Shown: one piece after another, positions 35,423 through 44,260 of the stretch
Numbering within the stretch: position 1 is the stretch's first letter
Layout: each line of letters opens with the position of its first letter
Source: Clostridia bacterium
Lineage (GTDB): Bacteria > Bacillota > Clostridia > Oscillospirales > Acutalibacteraceae
Direction: 5' to 3'
NCBI GenBank assembly: GCA_024404025.1
Contig: JAKSQP010000003.1
Location: 62,001 to 126,000 of the forward strand
Length of the DNA: 64,000 bases
Notes under the pieces: generated by a model
Told to the model about the DNA's origin: nothing
What the model saw: the letters and a program-made list of their open reading frames with translations, nothing else
Databases searched by the model: none
Program-made: the position numbers and the translations under genes

Positions 35423-36360
35423 CAGAAAAGATTTCCGCAATTGAATATAATGAGCTGATTTCAACGGTTATTGACGAGGAGCTTGCCGGCGAAAGAACGG
35501 ATAAGATTCTTTCATTTCTTCTTCCGGATTATTCAAGGTCCTTTGTTCAGAAACTTTTTGAAGATGAGCTTGTAAGCATCGGCGGAAAAAAGCTTTCAAA
35601 GAGCTTCAGACCGAAATGCGGAGATAAAATAGAATTTGTTGTTCCCGAGCCTGCCGAGTTATCGCTTGAACCGGAAAATATTCCTCTTGATATAAGATAT
35701 GAGGATAACGACCTGCTTGTTGTAAATAAACCAAGAGGAATGGTTGTTCACCCTGCGCCGGGCAATTACGGCGGAACTCTTGTCAATGCTCTTTTATGGC
35801 ATTGCAGAGGTGAGCTTTCCGGAATCAACGGAATAATCAGACCCGGCATTGTTCACAGAATTGATAAGGACACGAGCGGACTTCTGCTTGTTGCAAAAAA
35901 TGATTCTTCTCATATTTCTCTTTCGGAGCAGATAAAAGCTCATTCGCTTCAGAGAGAATACAGAGCCGTTATTCACGGCCATCTGAAGGATCAGGAGGGA
36001 ATAGTTGATGCTCCGATCGGCAGAAGCACGGATGACCGCAAAAAAATGTGCGTAACAGACAAAAATTCAAGAAATGCGGTTACACATTATAATGTAATTG
36101 AAGAATTCAAGGATTTTTCATTTATAAAATTAAGGCTTGAAACGGGCAGAACTCATCAGATCAGAGTTCACATGGCTTATCTCGGGCATCCCGTTGCGGG
36201 TGACCTGGTTTACGGCCCCAAAAACGGAGTGACTTATTTAAAAGGTCAATGCCTTCACGCAGGAACGCTCGGATTTGTTCATCCCGTTTCAGGAGAAAAT
36301 ATTCTTGTTGAAGCAGAGCTTCCGGAATATTTTGTCGATTTTTTAAGGAGAATAAAATAA
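35419..36360 (+). CDS. rluD: Ribosomal large subunit pseudouridine synthase, RluD family
   Basis: A 313-residue protein. The N-terminal S4 RNA-binding domain (about 20-85) precedes the RluA-type catalytic domain. The catalytic Asp lies in GIVHRIDKDTSGLLLVAKN near 152. ETGRTHQIRVHMAYLGHPVAGDLVYG is further along. It isomerises uridines of 23S rRNA; the exact positions cannot be read from sequence. Four-base overlap with lspA. Confidence 0.93.
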   Translation: MTEKISAIEYNELISTVIDEELAGERTDKILSFLLPDYSRSFVQKLFEDELVSIGGKKLSKSFRPKCGDKIEFVVPEPAELSLEPENIPLDIRYEDNDLLVVNKPRGMVVHPAPGNYGGTLVNALLWHCRGELSGINGIIRPGIVHRIDKDTSGLLLVAKNDSSHISLSEQIKAHSLQREYRAVIHGHLKDQEGIVDAPIGRSTDDRKKMCVTDKNSRNAVTHYNVIEEFKDFSFIKLRLETGRTHQIRVHMAYLGHPVAGDLVYGPKNGVTYLKGQCLHAGTLGFVHPVSGENILVEAELPEYFVDFLRRIK

Positions 36361-36363
36361 TTA

Positions 36364-37200
36364 ATGGCAAAGGACGACCTTTTTGCGGGTTGGCTGGTTG
36401 CTTCGGATATCGACGGAACAATCAACAATAAAATTCGCCGTATGCCGAAGAAAAATAAGGATGCGATAGAAAATTTTGTTTCAAAAGGCGGAATTTTTAC
36501 TCTTGCATCCGGTAGAAATCCGCAATCAATGAAAACGATTTTTGATAAGCTTCCGATTAAAGGAACTCCCGCCGTTGTTATGAACGGCGCAGGAATTTAT
36601 GATTATGAAAGCAATGAAATGCTTTATTTCTTTCCCATGAGCGAAGAAGCGATGCGAATGGTCATCAATGCTTCAAAGCTTTTTCCATTAATTGATTTGC
36701 TTATAATAACAAAGGATATGATTTATGTAACGGGCGCAGGTTGGTTCGGAAAGGCATTTGTCAGATACGGCAGCCTCGATCACCGCTGCATCAGACATAT
36801 TGAAGATGTGCCGAGAGAAAACTGGGGAAAAGTTGTTTTTTCGGGTTTGCCCTCTCACATCAGAAGGTTAAAGAAGCATTTTGAATCATTGAACGATCCG
36901 GATTTGTCAACCGTTTCCTCGTCAGTTGCAAGTTTTGAAATTCTTGCAAAGGGCGTTAACAAAGGAACGGCGCTGATGAAGATCGCCGATACTATGGGGA
37001 TCCGGAAATCCCATGTCGGAGCAATCGGAGATTATTTCAATGATTATGATATGCTTAAATCAGTAGGTGTGCCGGCTTGCTGCGGTCAGGCTCCGTACGC
37101 AATGAAAAAAATTGCGGAATATGTGACCTGCCATTGCAACCGAGGCGCAGTAGCGGATTTTCTCGGATATATCCGCAACAAAGCAGAAATGAATTATTAA
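36364..37200 (+). CDS. HAD-superfamily (Cof-type) phosphatase
   Basis: A 278-residue HAD hydrolase of the Cof/type IIB subgroup. Motif I is ASDIDGTINN (nucleophile Asp near 16), motif II ASGRN near 47, a cap domain about 85-190, the Lys motif KGVNKGTAL near 200, and motif IV GAIGDYFNDYDML near 222. Such enzymes dephosphorylate sugar phosphates or nucleotides; the substrate is unknown. It lies three bases after rluD and just before the split transketolase. Confidence 0.88.
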   Translation: MAKDDLFAGWLVASDIDGTINNKIRRMPKKNKDAIENFVSKGGIFTLASGRNPQSMKTIFDKLPIKGTPAVVMNGAGIYDYESNEMLYFFPMSEEAMRMVINASKLFPLIDLLIITKDMIYVTGAGWFGKAFVRYGSLDHRCIRHIEDVPRENWGKVVFSGLPSHIRRLKKHFESLNDPDLSTVSSSVASFEILAKGVNKGTALMKIADTMGIRKSHVGAIGDYFNDYDMLKSVGVPACCGQAPYAMKKIAEYVTCHCNRGAVADFLGYIRNKAEMNY

Positions 37201-37216
37201 ACAGGAGGTGGCTGCA

Positions 37217-38059
37217 ATGGATGCAGTTATCAGAAAACAGTTGAAAATCAAGGCCTGCAAAGCAAGAATGGGAATCATCGAAGGTGTTTTCAACGCAAAA
37301 TCGGGTCATCCCGGCGGATCTCTTTCGTGCGTTGACATTATCACTTATCTTTATTTCCATCACATGAATGTTGATGTTCAGAATCCCAAAATGGAAGATA
37401 GAGACAGATTTGTTCTTTCAAAGGGTCATGCAGCACCGGCGCTATATTCTGTTCTTGCTCTTAAGGGATTCTTCCCTGTTGAAGAGCTTAAAACCCTCAG
37501 AAAGAGCGATTCTATGCTTCAGGGTCATCCCAGCATCAAGTATACTCCCGGCGTTGATATGTGCACAGGCTCGCTCGGCCAGGGCATTTCAGCCGCTTGC
37601 GGTATGGCTCTCGGCGCAAAGCTTGCAGGCAAAAATTTCAGAGTTTATACCGTTCTCGGTGATGGTGAAATTCAGGAAGGCCAGGTTTGGGAAGCTGCAA
37701 TGTATGCTTCATCAAAGGGTCTTGATAATCTCGTTGCAGTTGTTGATAACAACAATCTCCAGATAGACGGCAAAATCACGGAAGTCAATTCGCCTTATCC
37801 CATCGTTGAAAAGTTCAAAGCGTTCGGCTGGAATGTTATTGAAATCTGCGCTCACAGCTTCGATGAAATTGATGCGGCGTTCAACGCTGCTGCCGAATTC
37901 AAAGGCAAACCCTCCGTTATTGTTGCAAAGAGCGTTAAGGGCAAAGGCGTTTCATTTATGGAAGATCAGGTCGGCTGGCACGGCACTGCACCGAATGCAG
38001 AGCAGTATGAGCAGGCTATGAATGAACTTAATCAGGCTCTTGCAGAGCTTGAAGCATAA
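37217..38059 (+). CDS. Transketolase, N-terminal (TPP-binding) subunit
   Basis: A 280-residue polypeptide corresponding to the first half of transketolase. GHPGGSLSCVD lies near residue 25, KGHAAPALYSVLALKG near 66, and the TPP/Mg motif GDGEIQEGQVWEAAMYAS near 145. With the next gene it forms the complete enzyme moving two-carbon units between sugar phosphates. AGGAGGTG at 37203-37210 points to ATG 37217 rather than the in-frame GTG 37208. Confidence 0.95.
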   Translation: MDAVIRKQLKIKACKARMGIIEGVFNAKSGHPGGSLSCVDIITYLYFHHMNVDVQNPKMEDRDRFVLSKGHAAPALYSVLALKGFFPVEELKTLRKSDSMLQGHPSIKYTPGVDMCTGSLGQGISAACGMALGAKLAGKNFRVYTVLGDGEIQEGQVWEAAMYASSKGLDNLVAVVDNNNLQIDGKITEVNSPYPIVEKFKAFGWNVIEICAHSFDEIDAAFNAAAEFKGKPSVIVAKSVKGKGVSFMEDQVGWHGTAPNAEQYEQAMNELNQALAELEA

Positions 38060-38079
38060 GAAAGGATCGGTGAATTAAA

Positions 38080-39030
38080 ATGGCTGATATCATTAAAACC
38101 GCAACCCGTGATGCTTACGGAAAGGCTCTTGTTGAGCTCGGCGGTACTGACGATAAAGTAGTTGTTCTTGATGCCGACCTTGCAGCAGCTACCAAAACAG
38201 GTATGTTCAAAAAGGCATATCCCGAGAAGTTTTTTGATTCCGGCATTGCAGAAAGCAATATGATGGGCGTTGCCGCAGGTCTTGCGACCGTTGGTTACAC
38301 CGTTTTTGCAAGCACATTTGCAATGTTTGCCGCAGGCAGAGCCTTTGAGCAGGTCAGAAACTCCATCGGTTATCCCCATCTCAATGTTAAAATCGGCGCA
38401 ACTCATGCCGGCATTTCCGTTGGCGAAGATGGCGCAAGCCATCAGTGCTGCGAAGACATTGCTCTTATGAGAACTATTCCCGGAATGGTTATCATCAATC
38501 CCGCAGATGATGTTGAAGCAAGAGCCGCAGTTCTTGCAGCTGCAAAATATGAAGGCCCCGTTTATATGAGATTCGGACGCCTTGCCGTTCCCAGAATTTA
38601 TGATCCCGAAACCTATGAATTTGAAATCGGCAAGGCAGTTACGGTCTGCGAAGGAACGGATGTCACTATCTGCGCAACCGGTCTTCTTGTCAACGAAGCA
38701 ATTGAAGCTCAGAAGCTTCTGGCTGCCGAAGGCATCAGCGCCGAAATCATTGATATTCATACAATTAAACCTATTGATAAGGATGCCATCCTTAAGTCAG
38801 CCGCAAAGACCGGAGCTGTTGTTACCGCAGAGGAACACAGCATCATCGGCGGACTCGGCAGCGCAGTTGCAGAGGTCATCTGCGAAGGCGGCAAGCCCGT
38901 TCCCGTTGTCAGACTCGGCGTTAACGACGAATTCGGAAAATCAGGTCCTGCAGTTGAACTTCTTCATATTTACGGACTTGATGCACAGAATATAGTTGAG
39001 AAAGCAAAAAAAGCAATCTCAATGAAATAA
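38080..39030 (+). CDS. Transketolase, C-terminal subunit
   Basis: A 316-residue second half of transketolase. It has the pyrimidine-binding domain with FDSGIAESNMMGVAAGLA near 50 and a C-terminal transketolase domain (VTICATGLLVNEAIEAQKLL, and HSIIGGLGSAVAEVI). It follows the N-terminal subunit by 20 bases with GAAAGGATCGG as site. Splitting of transketolase into two genes is common in Clostridia and archaea. Confidence 0.95.
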   Translation: MADIIKTATRDAYGKALVELGGTDDKVVVLDADLAAATKTGMFKKAYPEKFFDSGIAESNMMGVAAGLATVGYTVFASTFAMFAAGRAFEQVRNSIGYPHLNVKIGATHAGISVGEDGASHQCCEDIALMRTIPGMVIINPADDVEARAAVLAAAKYEGPVYMRFGRLAVPRIYDPETYEFEIGKAVTVCEGTDVTICATGLLVNEAIEAQKLLAAEGISAEIIDIHTIKPIDKDAILKSAAKTGAVVTAEEHSIIGGLGSAVAEVICEGGKPVPVVRLGVNDEFGKSGPAVELLHIYGLDAQNIVEKAKKAISMK

Positions 39031-39039
39031 GATGTTTTA

Positions 39040-39069
39040 CGGCGGCTGTTCCGTTCGGAGCAACCGCCG
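39040..39069 (+). terminator. Hairpin after the transketolase genes
   Basis: CGGCGG...CCGCCG with an inner TGTTCC/GGAGCA stem and one mismatch, followed by GGTTAAGAATTTTT. A weak terminator or attenuator ahead of the next gene is likely. Confidence 0.45.
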
Positions 39070-39096
39070 GTTAAGAATTTTTCAGGAGAATTTTTG

Positions 39097-40953
39097 ATGG
39101 AAAAAATCAAATTGTTTTTTCGGGAAAATTTAAAAAAAGTTCTCATAATATGCGCCTGCTTTGTCGCTTTTTTATTTGTGATTATTGTTTCCGTTCTGTT
39201 TATCAAGAGCTTTGATCCCTCAAATAACAGAATTCTCGTTTACGCCAAAGACGGAAGAAGCATTATAAGAATCAAGGATAAAGAAAGAATTATTTCTGAC
39301 ACCGGAGCAGCCGGTTTCAGATGTGATGAAAAAAATAAGCGGGTATTTTTCAGGGTTGCTTCTGCAAGCTCGCAGGATTTATATGATTTATATTATGTTG
39401 AAAATAAGAACGGAGAGATCACAAAGCCGAAGCTGATTGATTTCGGCATCAAGGAGAATTACTCCGTTTCAGACGGTAAGGTTTATTACCTTAAAATAAA
39501 TGAACACAGCCGGACATCGGATGGCTGTGTGTGCGATGTTTCTGAAAATAAAATATCGGTTTTTTCGGATAATGTTAGCGAAATTATAACGCTCCGTGAT
39601 TCCGAGAGATTTTATTTTACGAAAATGCATTCATTAAATAAGGTTTTGTATAGCTTCGACAACGGCGAACCGAAAGAGATTTGCAGAGACCTTTTGACCT
39701 GCAAAGCCTATAATGATTGCGAAAGACCACACATTATTTTTGAAAAGAAATCTGCAACTGATTCTTCGCTTATTGCGCTTTATGTTGCATATTCCGATGC
39801 GCTTCCTCAACTCATCAGCGATTCCGCCGTTAAGGTCATGCTTGATGAATATGAGGCAGGCGGAAATCTGTATTATATGTCCTGCGTCAGCGAAAGTATT
39901 ATGTGGACTTCCGTTATTTCGGATAATTTTGCATCTGATGATGAAAAATTACAAAAACCTCAAAGAAGTGCTTTTTCGTCATTTTTCTCCGATTCTTCGG
40001 ATTATAATGAGAAAACGGATGAATATAATAAAAAGCTTGCAAGAGATAAAATCAGAGAGGCTCTTAATCAGAATCTCAAAAACGGCTCGATAAATGTTCC
40101 GCTTTATACGGTCTTTTCCTATAATTCAAACGGCTCAACAACCGTTGCTGTCAATGTTGACCCGAGCAGAATTTATTCATTTTCTCATTTCGGCTGTCCG
40201 AAGCTTGTTTATGAAAGAACAAGAGCTTCTTCAAGCGACACGGATATTTCCGCCCTTGCGGTCATTGCCGAAAGCGGAGAGGTTGAGAATATTGTTGAGT
40301 ATGCTCAATCCGTCATAAAAAATAGCGTTAAATCTTACGGGGTTTCTCTTGCGGTCGGCAGCGAAACCGACAATAAGGGATATGTTTGCTATCCGCTTTC
40401 CGAATATACCGCATCCGGAACGCAGTTTGTTTTTTCTGCGGACGGAAGCAGGCTGTTTGCGTTCGTTAAAGGAAAAGAATCCGATAAGCTGAATATTTAC
40501 ACGAATTCTCTCGGCGTTTCGATGAAGCCCGGAGAGGGCAAAACGATCAGCACGGATATTTCCGCATATAAAATCAAGGATGATTCCATAATTTATATGA
40601 AGGCCGATGCCGGAAAAGGAAGCGGCGATGTTTTTGTTTTCAATGAAAACGGAAACACAAGACTTTCGGGCGGTGTGGGAGCTTTCTTCCTTGATTCCGA
40701 GAAGAACATTATTGTGCTGAAAAATTATAAATCCGATGAAAATTTTTCGACCGTTGATCTTTATTTGTGCAATAACGGGGTTGAAAATCTGATAGGCAGT
40801 AATGTTATTGAATCTTCTTATGTTTTTGAAAAAAACGGTTATGCGGCATTCATCTGCAACACCGATTCGTGCAGAAGAGCGCTTTGCGTGAGCTGCAAAG
40901 GGAAAACCGTTGAGATATCAGAAAATGTCAGCGATATTTTACTTTTTGTTTAA
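39097..40953 (+). CDS. Uncharacterised membrane-anchored protein, beta-rich extracellular part
   Basis: A 618-residue protein that I do not recognise. One membrane helix (about 14-38) follows a short basic N-terminus, so the rest faces outside. The large domain is made of short strands with recurring DGR/DGS/DGE turns and [FY]xxD[SG] steps, suggestive of a beta-propeller of the TolB/DUF5050 sort. A Ser/Asp-rich helical insert lies around 290-330. GGAGAA precedes ATG 39097, and a TTG three bases upstream is less well spaced. It lies between transketolase and a coiled-coil gene in the same direction. Confidence 0.6.
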   Translation: MEKIKLFFRENLKKVLIICACFVAFLFVIIVSVLFIKSFDPSNNRILVYAKDGRSIIRIKDKERIISDTGAAGFRCDEKNKRVFFRVASASSQDLYDLYYVENKNGEITKPKLIDFGIKENYSVSDGKVYYLKINEHSRTSDGCVCDVSENKISVFSDNVSEIITLRDSERFYFTKMHSLNKVLYSFDNGEPKEICRDLLTCKAYNDCERPHIIFEKKSATDSSLIALYVAYSDALPQLISDSAVKVMLDEYEAGGNLYYMSCVSESIMWTSVISDNFASDDEKLQKPQRSAFSSFFSDSSDYNEKTDEYNKKLARDKIREALNQNLKNGSINVPLYTVFSYNSNGSTTVAVNVDPSRIYSFSHFGCPKLVYERTRASSSDTDISALAVIAESGEVENIVEYAQSVIKNSVKSYGVSLAVGSETDNKGYVCYPLSEYTASGTQFVFSADGSRLFAFVKGKESDKLNIYTNSLGVSMKPGEGKTISTDISAYKIKDDSIIYMKADAGKGSGDVFVFNENGNTRLSGGVGAFFLDSEKNIIVLKNYKSDENFSTVDLYLCNNGVENLIGSNVIESSYVFEKNGYAAFICNTDSCRRALCVSCKGKTVEISENVSDILLFV

Positions 40954-40968
40954 TTGGAGGAAGTGGAA

Positions 40969-41652
40969 ATGAATATTGAAAGTGTTTTAAAAAAATCGGC
41001 ATTCGGCGGATTTACAAAGGAAAGCGTTCTTGAGCTTGTTGAAATGCTTCAGAATGAAAATGTCAGGCTTTCAAAGAAGGCTAAAGAGAACGGAAAAGAA
41101 AAAGACGAACTTGAATATTATAAGAATCTTGCCGCCGAAAAAGAAAAAGAAATTGAAAGTTTGAATGAGAAAAATGCTTCTCTTGTTGAAGCGAATGCAT
41201 CGTATGCTCTTAAAGAAGAGGAAACCTCATCAAACAGAGAAGAATACGAAAAGAAGCTTAATGAGCTGAAGGAAAGAACGGATGCCATTGAGAAGAAGTT
41301 TTTGATGCTCCAGGCTAAATATGATAAGGACAACGCTGCGGTCAACTATGAAGAAACGGCAAAGCAGCAGGCTGATTCAATCATTGCTTCGGTCAAAGAA
41401 GCGCTTAAAAACGCAATTGAAAAGATTTCCGCATCAAATGACGAGCTTAAGGATTCAAACGCAAACCTTGCAAAGGCTTCGGAAAAGGTCGTTGAGGATG
41501 CCGATGCTCTTATCAGAAGCATAACCGAAATTTCAAACAGTTTCGGTGAAGATGAAGCCGCTGAAGAAGAATCAGCAGATTTTGAAAACGATTTCAATTC
41601 AAAATTTGCGTCTGAAATTGCTCCCGAAATCAACTCTGATTTTGAAATCTGA
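40969..41652 (+). CDS. Coiled-coil protein with DivIVA-like N-terminal motif
   Basis: A 227-residue, mostly helical protein. Residues 8-30 read SAFGGFTKESVLELVEMLQNE in outline (quoted in part), which resembles the FGGYxxxxVDxFI lipid-binding turn of DivIVA-type proteins. Long Glu/Lys coiled coils (about 30-120 and 125-195) and an acidic tail follow. TTGGAGGAAGTGG precedes ATG 40969. It probably belongs to the envelope/division group of the upstream genes, but the function is unproven. Confidence 0.6.
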   Translation: MNIESVLKKSAFGGFTKESVLELVEMLQNENVRLSKKAKENGKEKDELEYYKNLAAEKEKEIESLNEKNASLVEANASYALKEEETSSNREEYEKKLNELKERTDAIEKKFLMLQAKYDKDNAAVNYEETAKQQADSIIASVKEALKNAIEKISASNDELKDSNANLAKASEKVVEDADALIRSITEISNSFGEDEAAEEESADFENDFNSKFASEIAPEINSDFEI

Positions 41653-41656
41653 ACAG

Positions 41657-42187
41657 ATGAAAACTTATAAAATAAATATAGGCGAAATCCGGAATTATGT
41701 TGATGAGCTTTGTGCAGGAGATATGGTTTATCTGAGCGGAACGGCTTATACATCCCGTGATGCGGCCCACAAGAGAATATTTGAGCTAATTGATAAGGGA
41801 GAGAAGCTTCCTTATGATATTGACGGCGCCTGCATCTATTTTGCGGGCCCGACTCCGGCTCCGGAAGGGCTTGCCATCGGAAGCTGCGGGCCGACAACCT
41901 CAAGCAGAATGGATGTTTATTCGCCCCGTCTTCTTGATCTCGGACTTTCGGCAATGATAGGCAAGGGCGGCAGAAGCAATGCGGTCTGCGAAGCGATAGT
42001 GAGAAATAAAGGGATTTATTTTTGTGCAGTCGGCGGAGCGGGTGCGCTTTGCTCAAAGCATATTACCTCATGTGAAGAAATTGCTTTTCACGATCTCGGA
42101 TGCGAAAGCGTTAAAAGGCTGGAGCTGACTGATTTTCCCGTCTTTGTCGGAATAGATGCTCACGGCGGAACATTATTTAAGGCATAA
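41657..42187 (+). CDS. Class I fumarase / L-tartrate dehydratase, beta (C-terminal) subunit
   Basis: A 176-residue protein matching the beta domain of Fe-S hydro-lyases (FumA C-terminus, TtdB): GDMVYLSGTAYTSRDAAHKR near residue 18, YFAGPTPAPEG, CGPTTSSRMD near 71, GKGGRS and GGAGALCSKHI. The alpha subunit, which holds the [4Fe-4S] cluster and is normally encoded immediately upstream, is not in the window. ATG 41657 follows the previous stop by four bases with only a weak site, implying translational coupling. Confidence 0.9.
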   Translation: MKTYKINIGEIRNYVDELCAGDMVYLSGTAYTSRDAAHKRIFELIDKGEKLPYDIDGACIYFAGPTPAPEGLAIGSCGPTTSSRMDVYSPRLLDLGLSAMIGKGGRSNAVCEAIVRNKGIYFCAVGGAGALCSKHITSCEEIAFHDLGCESVKRLELTDFPVFVGIDAHGGTLFKA

Positions 42188-42188
42188 A

Positions 42189-42233
42189 AAAGATGGTTTA
42201 AGGTTTGCCCTTAAACCATCTTTTATTATTTTA
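42189..42233. terminator. Bidirectional terminator between the fumarase beta gene and the MraY-like gene
   Basis: A perfect 15-bp stem (42189-42203 with 42209-42223) with a 5-base loop, flanked by A-rich and T-rich runs on either side. It can end both convergent transcripts. Confidence 0.9.
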
Positions 42234-43191
42234 CAATTGCAAGCGTTATTGCGGAAATAATTGCCTGAATCATTCCGAATCTGAAAATGACCTGTGTGTT
42301 TGACCATCCCTTGTTCTTTCTGAAGTGGTCGTGAAGCGGAGTGCGGATTTTCTTAAGAGGATTGATTTTTATAAATCTGATAGTAACGATTTTGATTATT
42401 CCGAGAAGTCCGTCAAGGCAGAGCATAAAGCAGAGAGGAATAACAAGAAGCATATTTCCCGTGCGGAAAATCACAATGCTCATAAATACGCCGATCGCTC
42501 TTGAGCCTGCGTCGCCCATCATCATTGTGCTTGGCTCGGCATTCTTCCAAAGATAAGGAATAAGCGAAAGAACAAGAAGAGCGATGAGGCATATCGTTTC
42601 GTTTGAACTTGCCGTGAAATAAATAACTGCGGCGATTGAAAGAAGCGAAACAATGCTTAAGCTTCCGCAGAATCCGTCAATTCCGTCGGAGCAGTTGACT
42701 GCGTTGATAAGCGCCCAGACAACAAGAGCGGCAATGATTCCGAAAACTATTTTAGGAAGAGTTAAGCTCAGTCCGAAAAAGCTCATGCTTAAAAGTTCGG
42801 GATTGAAAATAACGAATGTTGCAGCTGTGACAGCGGAAATAACAAGGTCAATTATGCCCTTGAGATATTCGCCCCAGGGCTTTTCGGAACGGTCATCAAG
42901 ATAACCGGAAAGCATTTCAAGGAATATCATAAGATAATAGATTGCATATTCTGCGGTCACGGGAACGAAAAGCAAAGCGCATATAATGAACGAGAATATA
43001 AAAAGAATTCCGGCGCCTCTCATTTTGCCTGCGGATTTCATTCCGTTAACGGCATATTCTCTGCCGTGGTCTTTTGGAAGCTTGTTTTTGAATATTGCAA
43101 TGAAGGCTGCGCAAAGAAGGGGAGCTGCGACCAGCATTGCAGAATAATAAATTTTTACAGATTCAAAAGAATTAAGAAAACTGAAAAGCAT
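42226..43191 (-). CDS. MraY-like phospho-N-acetylmuramoyl-pentapeptide transferase
   Basis: A 321-residue polytopic membrane protein of the polyprenyl-phosphate phosphosugar transferase family. Catalytic motifs: a DD pair in SGYLDDRSEKPWGEYLKG near 97, NAVNCSDGIDG near 165, MGDAGSRAIG near 226, and PLHDHFRKNKGWSNTQV near 285, the MraY-specific HxHxF-like loop. It makes lipid I from UDP-MurNAc-pentapeptide. Its motifs differ from typical MraY (CSDGIDG for LTDGLDG), and it lies alone, outside a dcw cluster. It could be the only MraY or a specialised paralogue. Confidence 0.85.
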   Translation of the reverse strand: MLFSFLNSFESVKIYYSAMLVAAPLLCAAFIAIFKNKLPKDHGREYAVNGMKSAGKMRGAGILFIFSFIICALLFVPVTAEYAIYYLMIFLEMLSGYLDDRSEKPWGEYLKGIIDLVISAVTAATFVIFNPELLSMSFFGLSLTLPKIVFGIIAALVVWALINAVNCSDGIDGFCGSLSIVSLLSIAAVIYFTASSNETICLIALLVLSLIPYLWKNAEPSTMMMGDAGSRAIGVFMSIVIFRTGNMLLVIPLCFMLCLDGLLGIIKIVTIRFIKINPLKKIRTPLHDHFRKNKGWSNTQVIFRFGMIQAIISAITLAIVK

Positions 43192-43223
43192 GATTTTTCC
43201 TCCGTTGTTTTGTCCGGAAAAAT

Positions 43224-43249
43224 GGACTTGAACTGAATATGGTTTTTGC
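43224..43249 (+). repeat. Fragment resembling the end of the 280-bp repeat
   Basis: GGACTTGAACTGAATATGG and the following TTTTTGC match one terminus of copy B (GGAGTCGAACTCAATATGG then TTTTGGC, 45924-45949) with about four differences over 26 bases. It lies in the leader of the MraY-like gene. It may be a relic of a third copy. Confidence 0.4.
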
Positions 43250-43258
43250 TATATATGA

Positions 43259-43287
43259 AGAATACCATAAATCATCCGATTTTTCAA
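43259..43287 (-). promoter_or_regulatory. Promoter of the MraY-like gene
   Basis: On the minus strand, TTGAAA (43282-43287) and TATTCT (43259-43264) are separated by 17 bases. The leader is about 60 bases long. Confidence 0.5.
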
Positions 43288-43356
43288 CTGTAATTTGTCA
43301 AAAGAAGTGTGGACAAACAAAATATAATGTTATAAAATATATCAGAGGTGAAACAA

Positions 43357-44220
43357 ATGAGAGTTCTTTCAATCGGTGAGATCATTTTTGATATTTACGG
43401 GGATTCTGCCGTTATCGGCGGCGCTCCGCTGAATTTCTGCGCTCATTGTGCTCTTCTCGGCGCTGAAAGTGCATTGATTTCAGCTGTCGGAAATGACGGT
43501 TATTCCGAAAAAGCAATTGAAAAATTGAAAAAATTCGGAGTTGATACCTCGTTTGTTAAAAGATCTGTTTTACCTACGGGAAAATGTATTGTTACAATGG
43601 ATGAAAACGCCGTGCCCTGTTATGATGTTATCAGACCTGCCGCCTATGACGATATTATACTGAACGAAGAAGATATTAAAGAAATCAGAAAATTTTCTGC
43701 GGATGTTTTTGCCTTCGGAACGCTGATTCAAAGGGAAAATAATTCAGAAAATGCATTGCGAAAAATTCTTTCCGAATGCAGTTTCAAAGATATTTTCTGC
43801 GATGTCAATCTGCGCAATGGATGCTATAATGAAGCATCCTGCCGTCTGTGCCTTGAAAATGCAACAATTCTGAAGCTGAGCGATGAAGAAGAGCCTATGC
43901 TCGCTTCATTCGGATTTTATGAAAGAAAATCAACCGTTGAGGAAACCGTTAAGGCAATTTCGGAAAAATTCCCGAATTTAAAGCTGAAACTTTTTACTAT
44001 GGGCGAAAACGGCTCGATGGTTTATGAAAAGAAAAATGATAAATTTTATTGTTTTGATGCAGTCAGGGTCAATGCGGTTTCAACAGTCGGTGCAGGGGAC
44101 AGCTATTCTGCCGCTTTTCTTTGCGAATATCTTAAAAGCGGAGATGTTGAAAAATCGGGTATTGCGGGAACAAAATTGAGCGCTGAAGTCGTTTCGGTCA
44201 AGGAGGCCGTACCTATATAA
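43357..44220 (+). CDS. PfkB-family carbohydrate kinase (fructokinase-like)
   Basis: A 287-residue sugar kinase. GGAPLNFCAHCALLGAESALISAVGNDG near residue 20 is the first PfkB signature, and STVGAGDSYSAAFLCEYL near 240 the second, with the catalytic Asp in GAGD. Closest in pattern to fructokinases. AGAGGTGA points to ATG 43357, although GTG 43348 is in frame. It is divergent from the MraY-like gene and has no sugar transporter next to it. Exact sugar unknown. Confidence 0.88.
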   Translation: MRVLSIGEIIFDIYGDSAVIGGAPLNFCAHCALLGAESALISAVGNDGYSEKAIEKLKKFGVDTSFVKRSVLPTGKCIVTMDENAVPCYDVIRPAAYDDIILNEEDIKEIRKFSADVFAFGTLIQRENNSENALRKILSECSFKDIFCDVNLRNGCYNEASCRLCLENATILKLSDEEEPMLASFGFYERKSTVEETVKAISEKFPNLKLKLFTMGENGSMVYEKKNDKFYCFDAVRVNAVSTVGAGDSYSAAFLCEYLKSGDVEKSGIAGTKLSAEVVSVKEAVPI

Positions 44221-44260
44221 AAAAATATTTTCAAATATTTATATTTTTTTGATTTTTCTC

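Noticed and set aside
38032..38760. A 242-codon minus-strand frame inside the transketolase C-terminal gene
   Set aside because: Shadow of a highly conserved domain; Cys/Gly/Asn-rich translation without motifs.
42189..42233. Start of a small RNA
   Set aside because: A perfect stem with flanking A and T runs between convergent genes is fully explained as a bidirectional terminator.
43290..43345. Promoter of the PfkB kinase gene
   Set aside because: TTGTCA and TATAAT are present but 22 bases apart, and TGGACA with TATAAA only 15 apart; neither pair is convincing.
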